Origin: a bacterium
GTDB lineage: Bacteria; Zhuqueibacterota; Zhuqueibacteria; Oleimicrobiales; Geothermoviventaceae
Assembly: GCA_028275345.1 (NCBI GenBank)
Contig: JAPWUV010000002.1
Location: forward strand, 62,001 to 126,000
Direction: 5' to 3'
Length of the DNA stretch: 64,000 nt
The notes beneath the pieces were generated by a model, which was not told where the DNA came from, did no database searches, and worked only from the letters and a program-made list of their open reading frames with translations. This document shows, piece by piece, positions 27,829 through 35,606 of the stretch. Position 1 is the stretch's first letter. Every line of letters begins with the position of its first letter. The position numbers and the translations under genes are program-made.

Positions 27829-28866
27829 ATGAAGCCGAAGGGCGAATTCGGGGCGTGGCGGAACGCTTCGGTGGTCCTGGTCCTGTGGTTGGTCGCCGTG
27901 GCTGGGTTCGTCTGGCGGAGCGGAGCACAGGGGATCGGTGGACTCGTCGCGTCTGCGATCTTTGCCATCGTCCTGCTGGCTACCTTGGCATTCACGGATC
28001 CTCGGGTCGTGGAATTCTTGCGGAGGCTGGCCCGGCGCGGACCGGGCTGGGTCGTTCTTTTCCCCCTTCTGGCGTGGGTCCTTGCTGCCGCCTACAGCGG
28101 GTTCGTGGCGCATGGGCCGATTCCCTGGGCTCTGCTCGCTTACGCCCTCGTCCCGGCGATCTTGGCCCGTCTCGCCAGTCTGACGGGAAGCAAGCCGAAC
28201 CTCTGGGACCTGCTGGCCATTCTGGCCATCTGGTTCCCCGTCGAGCTGGATTGGATCTCGGGGCCTCCTTTGCCGCCGGGCAGGGGAGTAGTCGGGCTGG
28301 GGTCGCTTCTGGCGATGCCGCTGGCTTTGTATGCATTCCTCGCGGTACGGAGAGTCGCGGGGGTCGGGTTCCATCTCGACTTCCGGTCACGGGAGCTGGG
28401 ATGGGCATTCGTTTACTTCCTTGCCTTCATTCCTTTCGCGCTGATCCTCGGGTTGCCCACGGGGTTCATCCGTCCCTCGACGGAGTTCCCAAGCCTCGCC
28501 AGGATCGTGTTCACGCTGGTTGCGACTTTCCTTTTCACGGGCATCCCGGAGGAGGTTCTTTTCCGGGGGCTGATCCAGAACCTGCTGGCGCAGCGACTGG
28601 GTGAGGGGGGACGTTGGAAGCCGATCTCGCTGGCCGTGACCAGCGTCATCTTTGGCTGGGCTCACGTCAATAACCGGGTCCCGCCGCTGGTGGAATGGCA
28701 TTTGGGTCCGCTCGGGACGATCCCCGTGCCGTGGGTGTACGTCGTGCTGGCGACCATTGCGGGGGTATTCTACGGATTGGCCTACCTTCGTACGGGGAAG
28801 GTGACGGCGGCGGCCATCGTGCATGCCTTGGTGGATGCTACCTGGTCGCTGGCTTTTGCGGGCTAA
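27829..28866 (+). CDS. CPBP-family intramembrane metalloprotease (CAAX/Abi type)
   Basis: About 345 residues with eight or so predicted membrane helices; GGAGGGTGG lies just before ATG 27829. The conserved CPBP motifs are present in order: E241-E242 in PEEVLFRG, FGWAHVNN and the final HALVDATW. These form the glutamate/histidine active site of Rce1-like glutamic-type intramembrane proteases. Bacterial members process or protect against peptides, or act in membrane-protein quality control. Context gives no specific substrate. The stop is 32 bp before the next gene. Confidence 0.85.
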   Translation: MKPKGEFGAWRNASVVLVLWLVAVAGFVWRSGAQGIGGLVASAIFAIVLLATLAFTDPRVVEFLRRLARRGPGWVVLFPLLAWVLAAAYSGFVAHGPIPWALLAYALVPAILARLASLTGSKPNLWDLLAILAIWFPVELDWISGPPLPPGRGVVGLGSLLAMPLALYAFLAVRRVAGVGFHLDFRSRELGWAFVYFLAFIPFALILGLPTGFIRPSTEFPSLARIVFTLVATFLFTGIPEEVLFRGLIQNLLAQRLGEGGRWKPISLAVTSVIFGWAHVNNRVPPLVEWHLGPLGTIPVPWVYVVLATIAGVFYGLAYLRTGKVTAAAIVHALVDATWSLAFAG

Positions 28867-28898
28867 AGCGCGCGAAGCACGTGGCTGGAGGTTCACGC

Positions 28899-31682
28899 AT
28901 GAAGGGAGGGCATGTCCTGCGCGCGGGAGGGAGGATTCTCCGATTCGCGCTTTCCCTACTGCTTTTGTCCGTTGCGGGCATTTGGACCCTCGCTGGGGCG
29001 GAAGTCGGGCAAGAGAGTCGGCCGGGCACCTATTGGTGGTGGATGGGAAGTGCCGTGGACAGCCAGAATCTCCGCCTGAATCTTCGGCAACTGCACGAAG
29101 CTGGCATCGGGGGCGTTCTCGTGATCCCGATCTACGGCGTTCGCGGCTACGAGTCCCGATTCCTCGAGTTTCTCAGCCCGCGATGGATGAAGATGTTCGC
29201 CTACGCGGAGACGGTAGCCGAGAGTCTCGGCATGTGGCTGGATATGACGACTGGCACGGGGTGGCCCTTCGGGGGCTCACACGTGACGCCGGAGCACGCG
29301 GCCAAGGCCGTGAAGATCGTACGGGCGATCGCCAGTCCGGATCGTCCTCTTCGGTTGCAGCTGGAACCGGCCAAGATCTGCGCCGCTATGGCCTTCGGGG
29401 AATGCGGAAGGCGGCTTGACATCTCCGGCTCGATTCTGTCCAGCGGGGAGCTCGCGTGGCGTCCGGACTCGGGCAGATGGCAGGTGGTAATCCTTCAGCA
29501 AGAAGGAACGCGACAGCAGGTCAAGCGTGCCGCCCCGGGAAACGAAGGTTTGGTCCTGGATCCTTTCTCACCTCGAGCGATGCATCGCTACTTGGTTCGT
29601 TTTGACTCGTCGTTTGCCCTGTCGGGTGCACCCTGGCCGCGGTGTCAATACCACGATTCGTACGAGTACTACGGTGCCAACTGGACCTCGGATTTCCTCC
29701 ACGAGTTCGAAGCCCGTCGCGGCTATCGGCTTGAGGATTATCTCCTGGCCTTCGCCGGACAAGGGTCGCCGGACACCGTGGCTCGAGTGAAGGCCGACTA
29801 CCGCGCTACGCTGGCCGAGCTTCACCTCGAGTACATCCGGACGTGGGTGAATTGGGCGCATTCTCGCGGGTGCCTCACAAGGAACGAAGCTCACGGCTCT
29901 CCCGCCAACTTGCTGGACCTTTACGCCGCCGCCGACATCCCCGAGACCGAAACCTTCGGCTCCACTCCTTTCCCGATCCCAGGTCTGCGGCGAGATCCGG
30001 CAGAGGTGCGCCCCGAGGAGCCGAATCCGGTGATCCTCCGCTTTGCCTCCTCGGCGGCGCACGTGTCGGGAAGGAACCTCGTTTCATCCGAGACCTGCAC
30101 CTGGCTCCGGGAACATTTCTGCACCGCCCTTTCCCACATCAAGCCCGAGATCGACAATCTCTTCCTGGCGGGGATCAATCATATCCAGTATCATGGGACG
30201 GCGTACTCCCCGGCGGATGCCCCGTGGCCGGGCTGGCTTTTTTACGCCTCAGTCCACTTCCAGCCGACCAATCCTTTCTGGCGAGACTTCCCGTCGCTGA
30301 ACCGCTACGTCCAGAGATGCCAATCTGTGCTGCAGGCGGGAAAACCGGACAACGACGTGCTCCTCTACTGGCCCATCTGGGATCTCTGGCAGGACACCAC
30401 CGGCTACCAGCAGCAGCTGACGGTCCACAACACCTCCTGGGTGGATGGGCACGCATATGGGGCCTTGGCCAAAGAATTGGTGCGTTCCGGCTACAGCTTC
30501 GACTTCATTTCGGACGCGCTCCTCGGAGGAGCCACGGTGGATTCGGGCCAGATCGCCGTCGGGGGCGTTCGCTACCACGCCGTCGTGGTGCCGGAGTGCC
30601 GCTTCCTTCCATTGGAGACCTGGCGCAAGCTCGAGGAGCTGGCGAGGCGGGGTGGAAGTGTGGTTTTCCACAAGCGGCTTCCCCAGGACGTGCCCGGGCT
30701 GGCCTGCCTGGAACGCCGGTCTGCCGCTCTCCAAGAAGCTCAGCGCCGCCTCGTCTTCCGCGAGGACGGCGGGTTCCGGGTGGCACGGCTGGGGAAGGGG
30801 AGATTTCTCCTCGGCGAGGACATTGGCAGGCTTCTCGGAGAGCTGGGTGTGCAGCGCGAGCGACTGGCGGACTTCGGAGTGGGGGTAGTCCGCCGGGCGC
30901 TCGCGGACGGCCACTTCTACTTCCTTGCCAATCTTGGATCGGAGCCACTGGAGGGATGGGTTCCGCTGGCGCGCCCCTTCCGCGCCGCCGTTCTCATCGA
31001 TCCGCTCACGGGTGCGTCGGGTTCCGCCGCGGTCGCTCGAGATGCCCGCGGCCCACTGGTCTATCTCCAGCTTCAGCCAGGGCAGTCCATGATTCTCCGC
31101 ACGCATCGCGCCGTTGCCCCGGGCGAGAAGCCCTGGCGTTACTGGTCCGTGGCCGCGGGAGGCGTTGAGCTCCAAGGGCCGTGGCGGGTGGAGTTTCTCG
31201 AAGGCGGGCCGGAGCTACCTCCGCCCTTTGATACCGACCGACTGGCTTCCTGGACTGTGCTCGGTGGACCGGAGGCGGAGCGGTTCAGCGGGACGGCGGT
31301 TTACCGCACCACCTTTCGCTTGCCTCAGGCCGGGGCCGACGCTTGGCTCCTGGATCTCGGCGATGTGCGGGAAAGCGCCAGGGTGAGATTGAACGGGCGC
31401 GAGGTGGGCGTGGCGTGGGCAGTTCCGTTCCACCTGGTCCTCACCGAGCCACTGCGGACGGGGTGGAACACGCTCGAGGTGGAGGTCACCAATCTCGCCG
31501 CGAATCGCATCCGGGACATGGACCGCCGAGGGGCGGCGTGGAAGATCTTCTACGACATCAACTTTGTGAGCCTCCAGTACCGCCCCTTCGATGCCAGTGG
31601 CTGGGAGGTGCGGGAGTCAGGCCTGCTAGGGCCGGTCCAGCTCATCCCCCTGCGGAAATTCTGGCCCTCTCTTCGCCGGTAG
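28899..31682 (+). CDS. Exported GH106-like alpha-L-rhamnosidase
   Basis: About 927 residues; GGAGG precedes ATG 28899. A signal peptide (about 1-35, ending TLAGA) is followed by GTYWWWMGSAVD, LHEAGIGGVLVIP and MWLDMTTGTGWPFGGSHV. These are typical of the GH106 rhamnosidase barrel (YWWW.G... and the GWPFGG loop). A C-terminal GH2-like sandwich (about 775-915) includes TAVYRTTFRLP and LDLGDVRESARVRLNG, as in GH106 and GH2 sugar-binding domains. It lacks a T9SS sorting domain, unlike most other hydrolases here. It would remove terminal rhamnose from plant or algal polysaccharides. Catalytic glutamates cannot be assigned without alignment. Confidence 0.75.
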   Translation: MKGGHVLRAGGRILRFALSLLLLSVAGIWTLAGAEVGQESRPGTYWWWMGSAVDSQNLRLNLRQLHEAGIGGVLVIPIYGVRGYESRFLEFLSPRWMKMFAYAETVAESLGMWLDMTTGTGWPFGGSHVTPEHAAKAVKIVRAIASPDRPLRLQLEPAKICAAMAFGECGRRLDISGSILSSGELAWRPDSGRWQVVILQQEGTRQQVKRAAPGNEGLVLDPFSPRAMHRYLVRFDSSFALSGAPWPRCQYHDSYEYYGANWTSDFLHEFEARRGYRLEDYLLAFAGQGSPDTVARVKADYRATLAELHLEYIRTWVNWAHSRGCLTRNEAHGSPANLLDLYAAADIPETETFGSTPFPIPGLRRDPAEVRPEEPNPVILRFASSAAHVSGRNLVSSETCTWLREHFCTALSHIKPEIDNLFLAGINHIQYHGTAYSPADAPWPGWLFYASVHFQPTNPFWRDFPSLNRYVQRCQSVLQAGKPDNDVLLYWPIWDLWQDTTGYQQQLTVHNTSWVDGHAYGALAKELVRSGYSFDFISDALLGGATVDSGQIAVGGVRYHAVVVPECRFLPLETWRKLEELARRGGSVVFHKRLPQDVPGLACLERRSAALQEAQRRLVFREDGGFRVARLGKGRFLLGEDIGRLLGELGVQRERLADFGVGVVRRALADGHFYFLANLGSEPLEGWVPLARPFRAAVLIDPLTGASGSAAVARDARGPLVYLQLQPGQSMILRTHRAVAPGEKPWRYWSVAAGGVELQGPWRVEFLEGGPELPPPFDTDRLASWTVLGGPEAERFSGTAVYRTTFRLPQAGADAWLLDLGDVRESARVRLNGREVGVAWAVPFHLVLTEPLRTGWNTLEVEVTNLAANRIRDMDRRGAAWKIFYDINFVSLQYRPFDASGWEVRESGLLGPVQLIPLRKFWPSLRR

Positions 31683-31736
31683 CCCAAACGAAGAGTGGAG
31701 AGCGTGCAGTTCTGGACAGGCCAGGGAGGTTGGACG

Positions 31737-32891
31737 ATGACCGACAAAAGACCGACGATCCGTCAAAAGGGGTGGTTCGCGGTCCTGATCGTGCTCCTTC
31801 TTGCGAGCACGCAGGTGTGGGCCCAGTGGAATGCTCGAGAGGAGATCCGTCTCCCCGATCTCCCCGGGTTCCTCACGCTGAAGTGCGACTTTCACATGCA
31901 CACCGTCTTCTCCGATGGCCAGGTGTGGCCGCCGGTGCGTGTGGAGGAGGCGTGGCGCGAGGGGCTGGACGCCATCGCCATCACCGATCACATCGAATAC
32001 CAACCGCACTCGAAGGATGTGTCCACCGATTTCACGCGCTCCTACGAATTGGCCGCGGGTAGGGCGAAAGAGCTGAATATCATCCTGATTCGCGGCGCGG
32101 AGATCACCAAGGGCGAGCCCCCGGGCCATTTCAACGCTCTCTTCCTGGATGACATCGCGGCCGTGAATAAGGCCGACTACAAGGAAGCCGTGCGCGAGGC
32201 TGTCCGCCAAGGCGCCTTCGTGTTCTGGAATCATCCCGGTTGGAAGCAGCCTGGTAATCGCTCGGTCTGGTACTCGCAGCAGGATACTCTCTACCGCCTC
32301 GGTCTCCTGAAGGGCCTCGAGGTCGTGAATAGCGACACCTATTACCCGGAGGTATTCGGGTGGTGTTTGGAGAAGAAGCTGACCGTCTTGGGCAATTCCG
32401 ACGTCCACGCCCCCATCGCCATGGAGTACGATGTGGCTCATGGTCAGCGCCGCCCGATCACCTTGGTCTTCGCGAAGAAGCGTGATGCCGAATCCATCCG
32501 GGAGGCGCTGGCGGCCGGACGGACTGCGGTTCTCTGGAACGGGCTCCTGATTGGGCAGGAGGCCTTCCTGAGGCCGCTATTCGAGCGCTCGATCGAGGTC
32601 AAGACGCCGGAAGTGCGGCTGAAGGGAAAGAACCCGGCGTACATGCAAGTGTACAACGCCTCCGATGTGGATTACCATCTCGCCGCTGCGGGCCAGGTAA
32701 GTGGAATCTCCTTCCCCGACAGCGTTGACCTTTGGGCGGGCCGGACGGTACTGCTGCGTCTCCGAGCCAGCGAAGCCGGCCTGGGCGATCGGAAGGAGGT
32801 CGCCCTGCCATACGTGGTCCGCAACGCGCTGGTGAAGCCAGGCGAGGGTCTCCATGCCGAGCTCCGGGTGAAAGTGATCTTCGAGGAGTAG
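31737..32891 (+). CDS. Exported PHP-domain phosphoesterase (Sb-PDE type)
   Basis: About 384 residues from ATG 31737 with AGGGAGGT upstream. A signal peptide ends at QVWAQ. The PHP metal centre is visible: H53 and H55 in CDFHMHTVFSDG, ITDHIEY, RGAEITKG, WNHPGWKQP and GNSDVHAP. NCBI groups such exported forms as Sb-PDE family phosphodiesterases, named from organophosphate-degrading sphingomonad enzymes. The real substrate here is unknown; a glycan-linked phosphodiester is an inference from location. A C-terminal sandwich (about 285-384) follows. It ends the rightward transcription unit and converges with two leftward genes. Confidence 0.8.
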   Translation: MTDKRPTIRQKGWFAVLIVLLLASTQVWAQWNAREEIRLPDLPGFLTLKCDFHMHTVFSDGQVWPPVRVEEAWREGLDAIAITDHIEYQPHSKDVSTDFTRSYELAAGRAKELNIILIRGAEITKGEPPGHFNALFLDDIAAVNKADYKEAVREAVRQGAFVFWNHPGWKQPGNRSVWYSQQDTLYRLGLLKGLEVVNSDTYYPEVFGWCLEKKLTVLGNSDVHAPIAMEYDVAHGQRRPITLVFAKKRDAESIREALAAGRTAVLWNGLLIGQEAFLRPLFERSIEVKTPEVRLKGKNPAYMQVYNASDVDYHLAAAGQVSGISFPDSVDLWAGRTVLLRLRASEAGLGDRKEVALPYVVRNALVKPGEGLHAELRVKVIFEE

Positions 32892-32962
32892 GCGGAACGG
32901 GAAATCGGTGTGGCTGGCGCCGGCGGCCAGGTGTTGTTCTTCGCGCCAGCTGATCCAGTTGG

Positions 32963-32985
32963 GAGGCCCCCGCCGAGGGGGCCTC
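32963..32985. terminator. Hairpin between convergent genes, possible bidirectional terminator
   Basis: GAGGCCCCC (32963-32971) pairs perfectly with GGGGGCCTC (32977-32985) around a 5-base loop. It lies between convergent genes, but T runs are poor on both sides, so termination is only probable. A second inverted repeat, CTGGCGC/GCGCCAG, lies near 32912-32950. Confidence 0.5.
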
Positions 32986-33030
32986 TGTGGTTATGAATTC
33001 GGAAGCGAAAGGGGATCGGGGCTCACCCTG

Positions 33031-34110
33031 TCAGTCAGCGAGCCATCGGTCCAGGTGCTCGCGAACGAACTGGTCGTCGTTGAGATGGGGGTACATCCGG
33101 TAGACGCGATCAATTTCCTCCATTTGCCCGGGACCGAGATCCTCATCGGGATCGAGCAGCCACCGTCCCTCCAGGAGACCTTGTCGGCGCAGGACTTCGT
33201 GCACCCCGGCGATGACGCCCTTGAACTGGTTGGCTGCGTCGAAGATGGCCGCGTTGGCATCCGTAAGCTGGTTGGCCAGTACGAGGAGCCGGGAGGGAAT
33301 GGGTTGCTGCTGGGCCGCGAGCGTGTGGATCTCATCCAGCATCTCGACGGCTCGTTTCGTCCAGACGGCCCACTGACCCAATAGGCCTCCGACGAAACGC
33401 ACCTCCACGGTTCCTGAATCCGTCTCGAAGCGAAATGGGGTGAGGAGGTCGAGGAGGATGTGATCATCGTTGCCGGTGTAAAGGGCCACGTCGCCCGCAC
33501 GGCCTGTGTCGGCCACGGCCCGTACCACGTCGAGCGTCTGGTACCGATTGAAGGCGGCCACTTTGATGGCGACCAGATTCTCTATCTCGCAGAGCCGTCG
33601 CCAGAAGGCGTAAGGCAAGACGCGCCCACCCACAGCCTCCTGCAGGTAGAAGCCCATGAGGGGGATCACCTCCGCGACGCGGCGGCAGTGGGTAATCAGC
33701 TCGTCCACCGAGGCGTGGTGCCAGGCTGCCAGACTGAGCAAGCCGGCGTGGTAGCCGTGCTCGGCGGCGAACGCGGCCTCGCGTACCGCCTGATCCGTTT
33801 TTCCCGATATCCCCGCAATGCGGATGATCTTTTTCCCCGTGCCGCGCTCGAACTCGTCGATCACACCGGCGGTGAACTCCAGGAGCGGCTCGTAAAGGCC
33901 TACTTTCGGATCGCGGATGGCAAACTGGGTCGTGTGGACGCCAATGGCGATGCCCCCGGCGCCTGCGTCGAGATAGTATCGGGTGAGGGCGCGTTGACGG
34001 CGCTGGTCCCACTGCCTCTTGGCATTCAAAGCAAGTGGATGAGCGGGAATCACCGTTCCTCGGCGCAGAAGGGAGAGCACGTCGGCGGGTGGCATGGGTA
34101 AGGTGCTCAT
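33031..34110 (-). CDS. DapA-superfamily aldolase, sugar-acid type
   Basis: About 359 residues. The start is at 34110, because AGGAGG on the minus strand lies six bases upstream; an in-frame ATG at 34137 would overlap the upstream gene. The protein is a divergent DHDPS-like barrel. RGTVIPAHPLALN is the first strand, AGAGGIAIGVHTTQF the second. LVAIKVAAFNRYQ holds the likely Schiff-base lysine. It is longer than DapA (about 290) because of a C-terminal extension. Paired with an adjacent NAD-epimerase gene, it probably degrades a keto sugar acid. I cannot name the substrate. Confidence 0.7.
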   Translation of the reverse strand: MSTLPMPPADVLSLLRRGTVIPAHPLALNAKRQWDQRRQRALTRYYLDAGAGGIAIGVHTTQFAIRDPKVGLYEPLLEFTAGVIDEFERGTGKKIIRIAGISGKTDQAVREAAFAAEHGYHAGLLSLAAWHHASVDELITHCRRVAEVIPLMGFYLQEAVGGRVLPYAFWRRLCEIENLVAIKVAAFNRYQTLDVVRAVADTGRAGDVALYTGNDDHILLDLLTPFRFETDSGTVEVRFVGGLLGQWAVWTKRAVEMLDEIHTLAAQQQPIPSRLLVLANQLTDANAAIFDAANQFKGVIAGVHEVLRRQGLLEGRWLLDPDEDLGPGQMEEIDRVYRMYPHLNDDQFVREHLDRWLAD

Positions 34111-34133
34111 CGAAGTCCTCCTGGCGAACTCGG

Positions 34134-35174
34134 TCAAAACGCTCCGTCACGCGTTTCGAAGTGCGTGGGTTTGTCGTAGACGGGAAGACCCGCCTTGAGC
34201 CACTCGGCAGTCCACTCCACAATTCTGGCCAGAGGTACGCGCGGATACCCGAAGAATCGGAAGCAGAGGCTTGCGTTGCTGAGCAGGGCGGAGTCGGGTT
34301 CAGTTCCGTCGAACTCTGGTTTCCCCTCGCCATGGATCAGCCCGCAGAGCCGTTCTGCGAGCCAGCGCACCGAAATGATCTCCGGGCCCGTCACGTTGAG
34401 CACCGTCGGTGGGGTGGAGCACAGCCCAAGAGCGCGCAGGACGTAGTCATTGGCATCTCCCTGCCAGATCACATTCACAGCGGGCATGGAGAGCGGGATC
34501 GGTTCTCGTTGCCAGATCCTGCGAGCAATATCCAGCACGACTCCGTATCGCAATTCCACGGCGTAGTTGAGCCGGATGATGACGACTCTCGTCCCGTTCT
34601 TCTCGGAGAAGTACTCGAAGATCCGCTCGCGAGCAAGGGCCGACTGGGCGTACTCGCCGACGGGCTGCGGCGGAGTTTGCTCGGTGGCCCCGCCCGAAGT
34701 GAGCGGCACGAGAGGATAGACATTGCCCGTCGAGAAACAAAGGATGCGGGATTCGCGGAACCGCTCCGCGATCAAGCCTGGCAAGAAGGCGTTTAGGACC
34801 CAGGTCAACGCCCGGTCTTCCGAGGTGCCAAACTTGCGCCCCACCATGAACACGACGTTCGGCGTCTCGGGAAGGCCGGCCAGGAATTCCCTGTCGAGCA
34901 GGTCTCCCCGGATCGTGCGGATGCCTCGGGACTGCAGCTTCGCCTCCGCCTCAGGACTGGAGAACCGGGAAACGGCGTACACCTTTCGCTCGACCCCCGC
35001 CTCCCGGCTGGCGCGGACAGCCATTTCCGCCAACGATGGCCCCATCTTCCCCCCGGCGCCGAGGAACATGATGTCGCCCTCCAGCGTGCGGAAGCTCTCC
35101 ACGAGTCCCGGCGAGGGCCGCGAGAGCAATTCCTCCAGCTCATCGATGGTGTGGATTCGTTCGGGCAGGTTCAT
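34134..35174 (-). CDS. NAD(P)-dependent epimerase/dehydratase-like protein
   Basis: About 346 residues. The minus-strand start is 35174, with AGAGGAG seven bases upstream; the frame extends much further but without family homology. The Rossmann start is DIMFLGAGGKMGPSLAEMAV, a GxGGxxG nucleotide motif. NVYPLVPLTSGG and the active-site-like region near YAQSALARERIFEYF follow, where the tyrosine is displaced from the usual YxxxK (lysine replaced). An extended short-chain dehydrogenase fold is clear but catalytic ability is uncertain. It is co-transcribed with the aldolase, 23 bp apart. Confidence 0.7.
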   Translation of the reverse strand: MNLPERIHTIDELEELLSRPSPGLVESFRTLEGDIMFLGAGGKMGPSLAEMAVRASREAGVERKVYAVSRFSSPEAEAKLQSRGIRTIRGDLLDREFLAGLPETPNVVFMVGRKFGTSEDRALTWVLNAFLPGLIAERFRESRILCFSTGNVYPLVPLTSGGATEQTPPQPVGEYAQSALARERIFEYFSEKNGTRVVIIRLNYAVELRYGVVLDIARRIWQREPIPLSMPAVNVIWQGDANDYVLRALGLCSTPPTVLNVTGPEIISVRWLAERLCGLIHGEGKPEFDGTEPDSALLSNASLCFRFFGYPRVPLARIVEWTAEWLKAGLPVYDKPTHFETRDGAF

Positions 35175-35287
35175 CGGAGTACTCCTCTGGGGACTCGAGC
35201 TTCGTCGGCCACATCCGCTTACAAAGGGTCTCGCTGGAATGTTGGAAAGGCTCGCAGAGCTGCTGCGCTCCTCGCGTTGTCGGGATG

Positions 35288-35318
35288 CAAAGGTAGCGGT
35301 TGGGAAGGTGAAAAGCAA
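35288..35318 (-). promoter_or_regulatory. Candidate promoter for the epimerase/aldolase pair
   Basis: Read on the minus strand: TTGCTT (35318-35313), a 17-base spacer, then TACCTTTG (35295-35288). The -10 matches the Bacteroidota TAnnTTTG form. It predicts a leader of about 105 bases before the start at 35174. Confidence 0.5.
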
Positions 35319-35430
35319 CGGAAAGGGGCTCATTTCGGATCGAGGGATCCGATGACCGGCCCGAAGCGAAGTCGAAGCTGCTACGGGTGGTCCCAAATGG
35401 TTCCCAGTTGTGGGTCGCGGCCAACCGGCT

Positions 35431-35461
35431 GGAAGCTTTTCGCTGAGTAACTCAAGCTTCC
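35431..35461. repeat. Inverted repeat GGAAGCTT-N15-AAGCTTCC
   Basis: Eight-base perfect arms separated by 15 bases lie midway between two divergent promoter candidates, about 46 bp upstream of the plus-strand -35. It could be an operator or an RNA hairpin; no second copy was noticed in the window. Confidence 0.45.
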
Positions 35462-35506
35462 GCCTGTGCGGGGAACTGGCGTACATTCCGCAGCTTCCAC
35501 AACCGA

Positions 35507-35535
35507 TTGTCAATTACTGGCGAAAAGCGTAGATT
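35507..35535 (+). promoter_or_regulatory. Candidate promoter of the M1 aminopeptidase gene
   Basis: TTGTCA (35507-35512), a 17-base spacer and TAGATT (35530-35535). It predicts transcription from about 35542 and a leader of about 65 bases before ATG 35607. Confidence 0.5.
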
Positions 35536-35606
35536 CGACGCAAGCTCAGATGGTGGGCCGACCGTTGTTGCCAGTAGGTTGCGACACTGCAGGAGTGGAG
35601 CCCGCG

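Larger units (their letters stand above)
35175..35606. other. 432-bp divergent intergenic region
   Basis: It separates the leftward epimerase/aldolase pair from the rightward aminopeptidase gene. It holds a minus-strand promoter candidate (35288-35318), a plus-strand promoter candidate (35507-35535) and an inverted repeat GGAAGCTT/AAGCTTCC (35431-35461) between them. No convincing small gene is visible. Confidence 0.6.
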
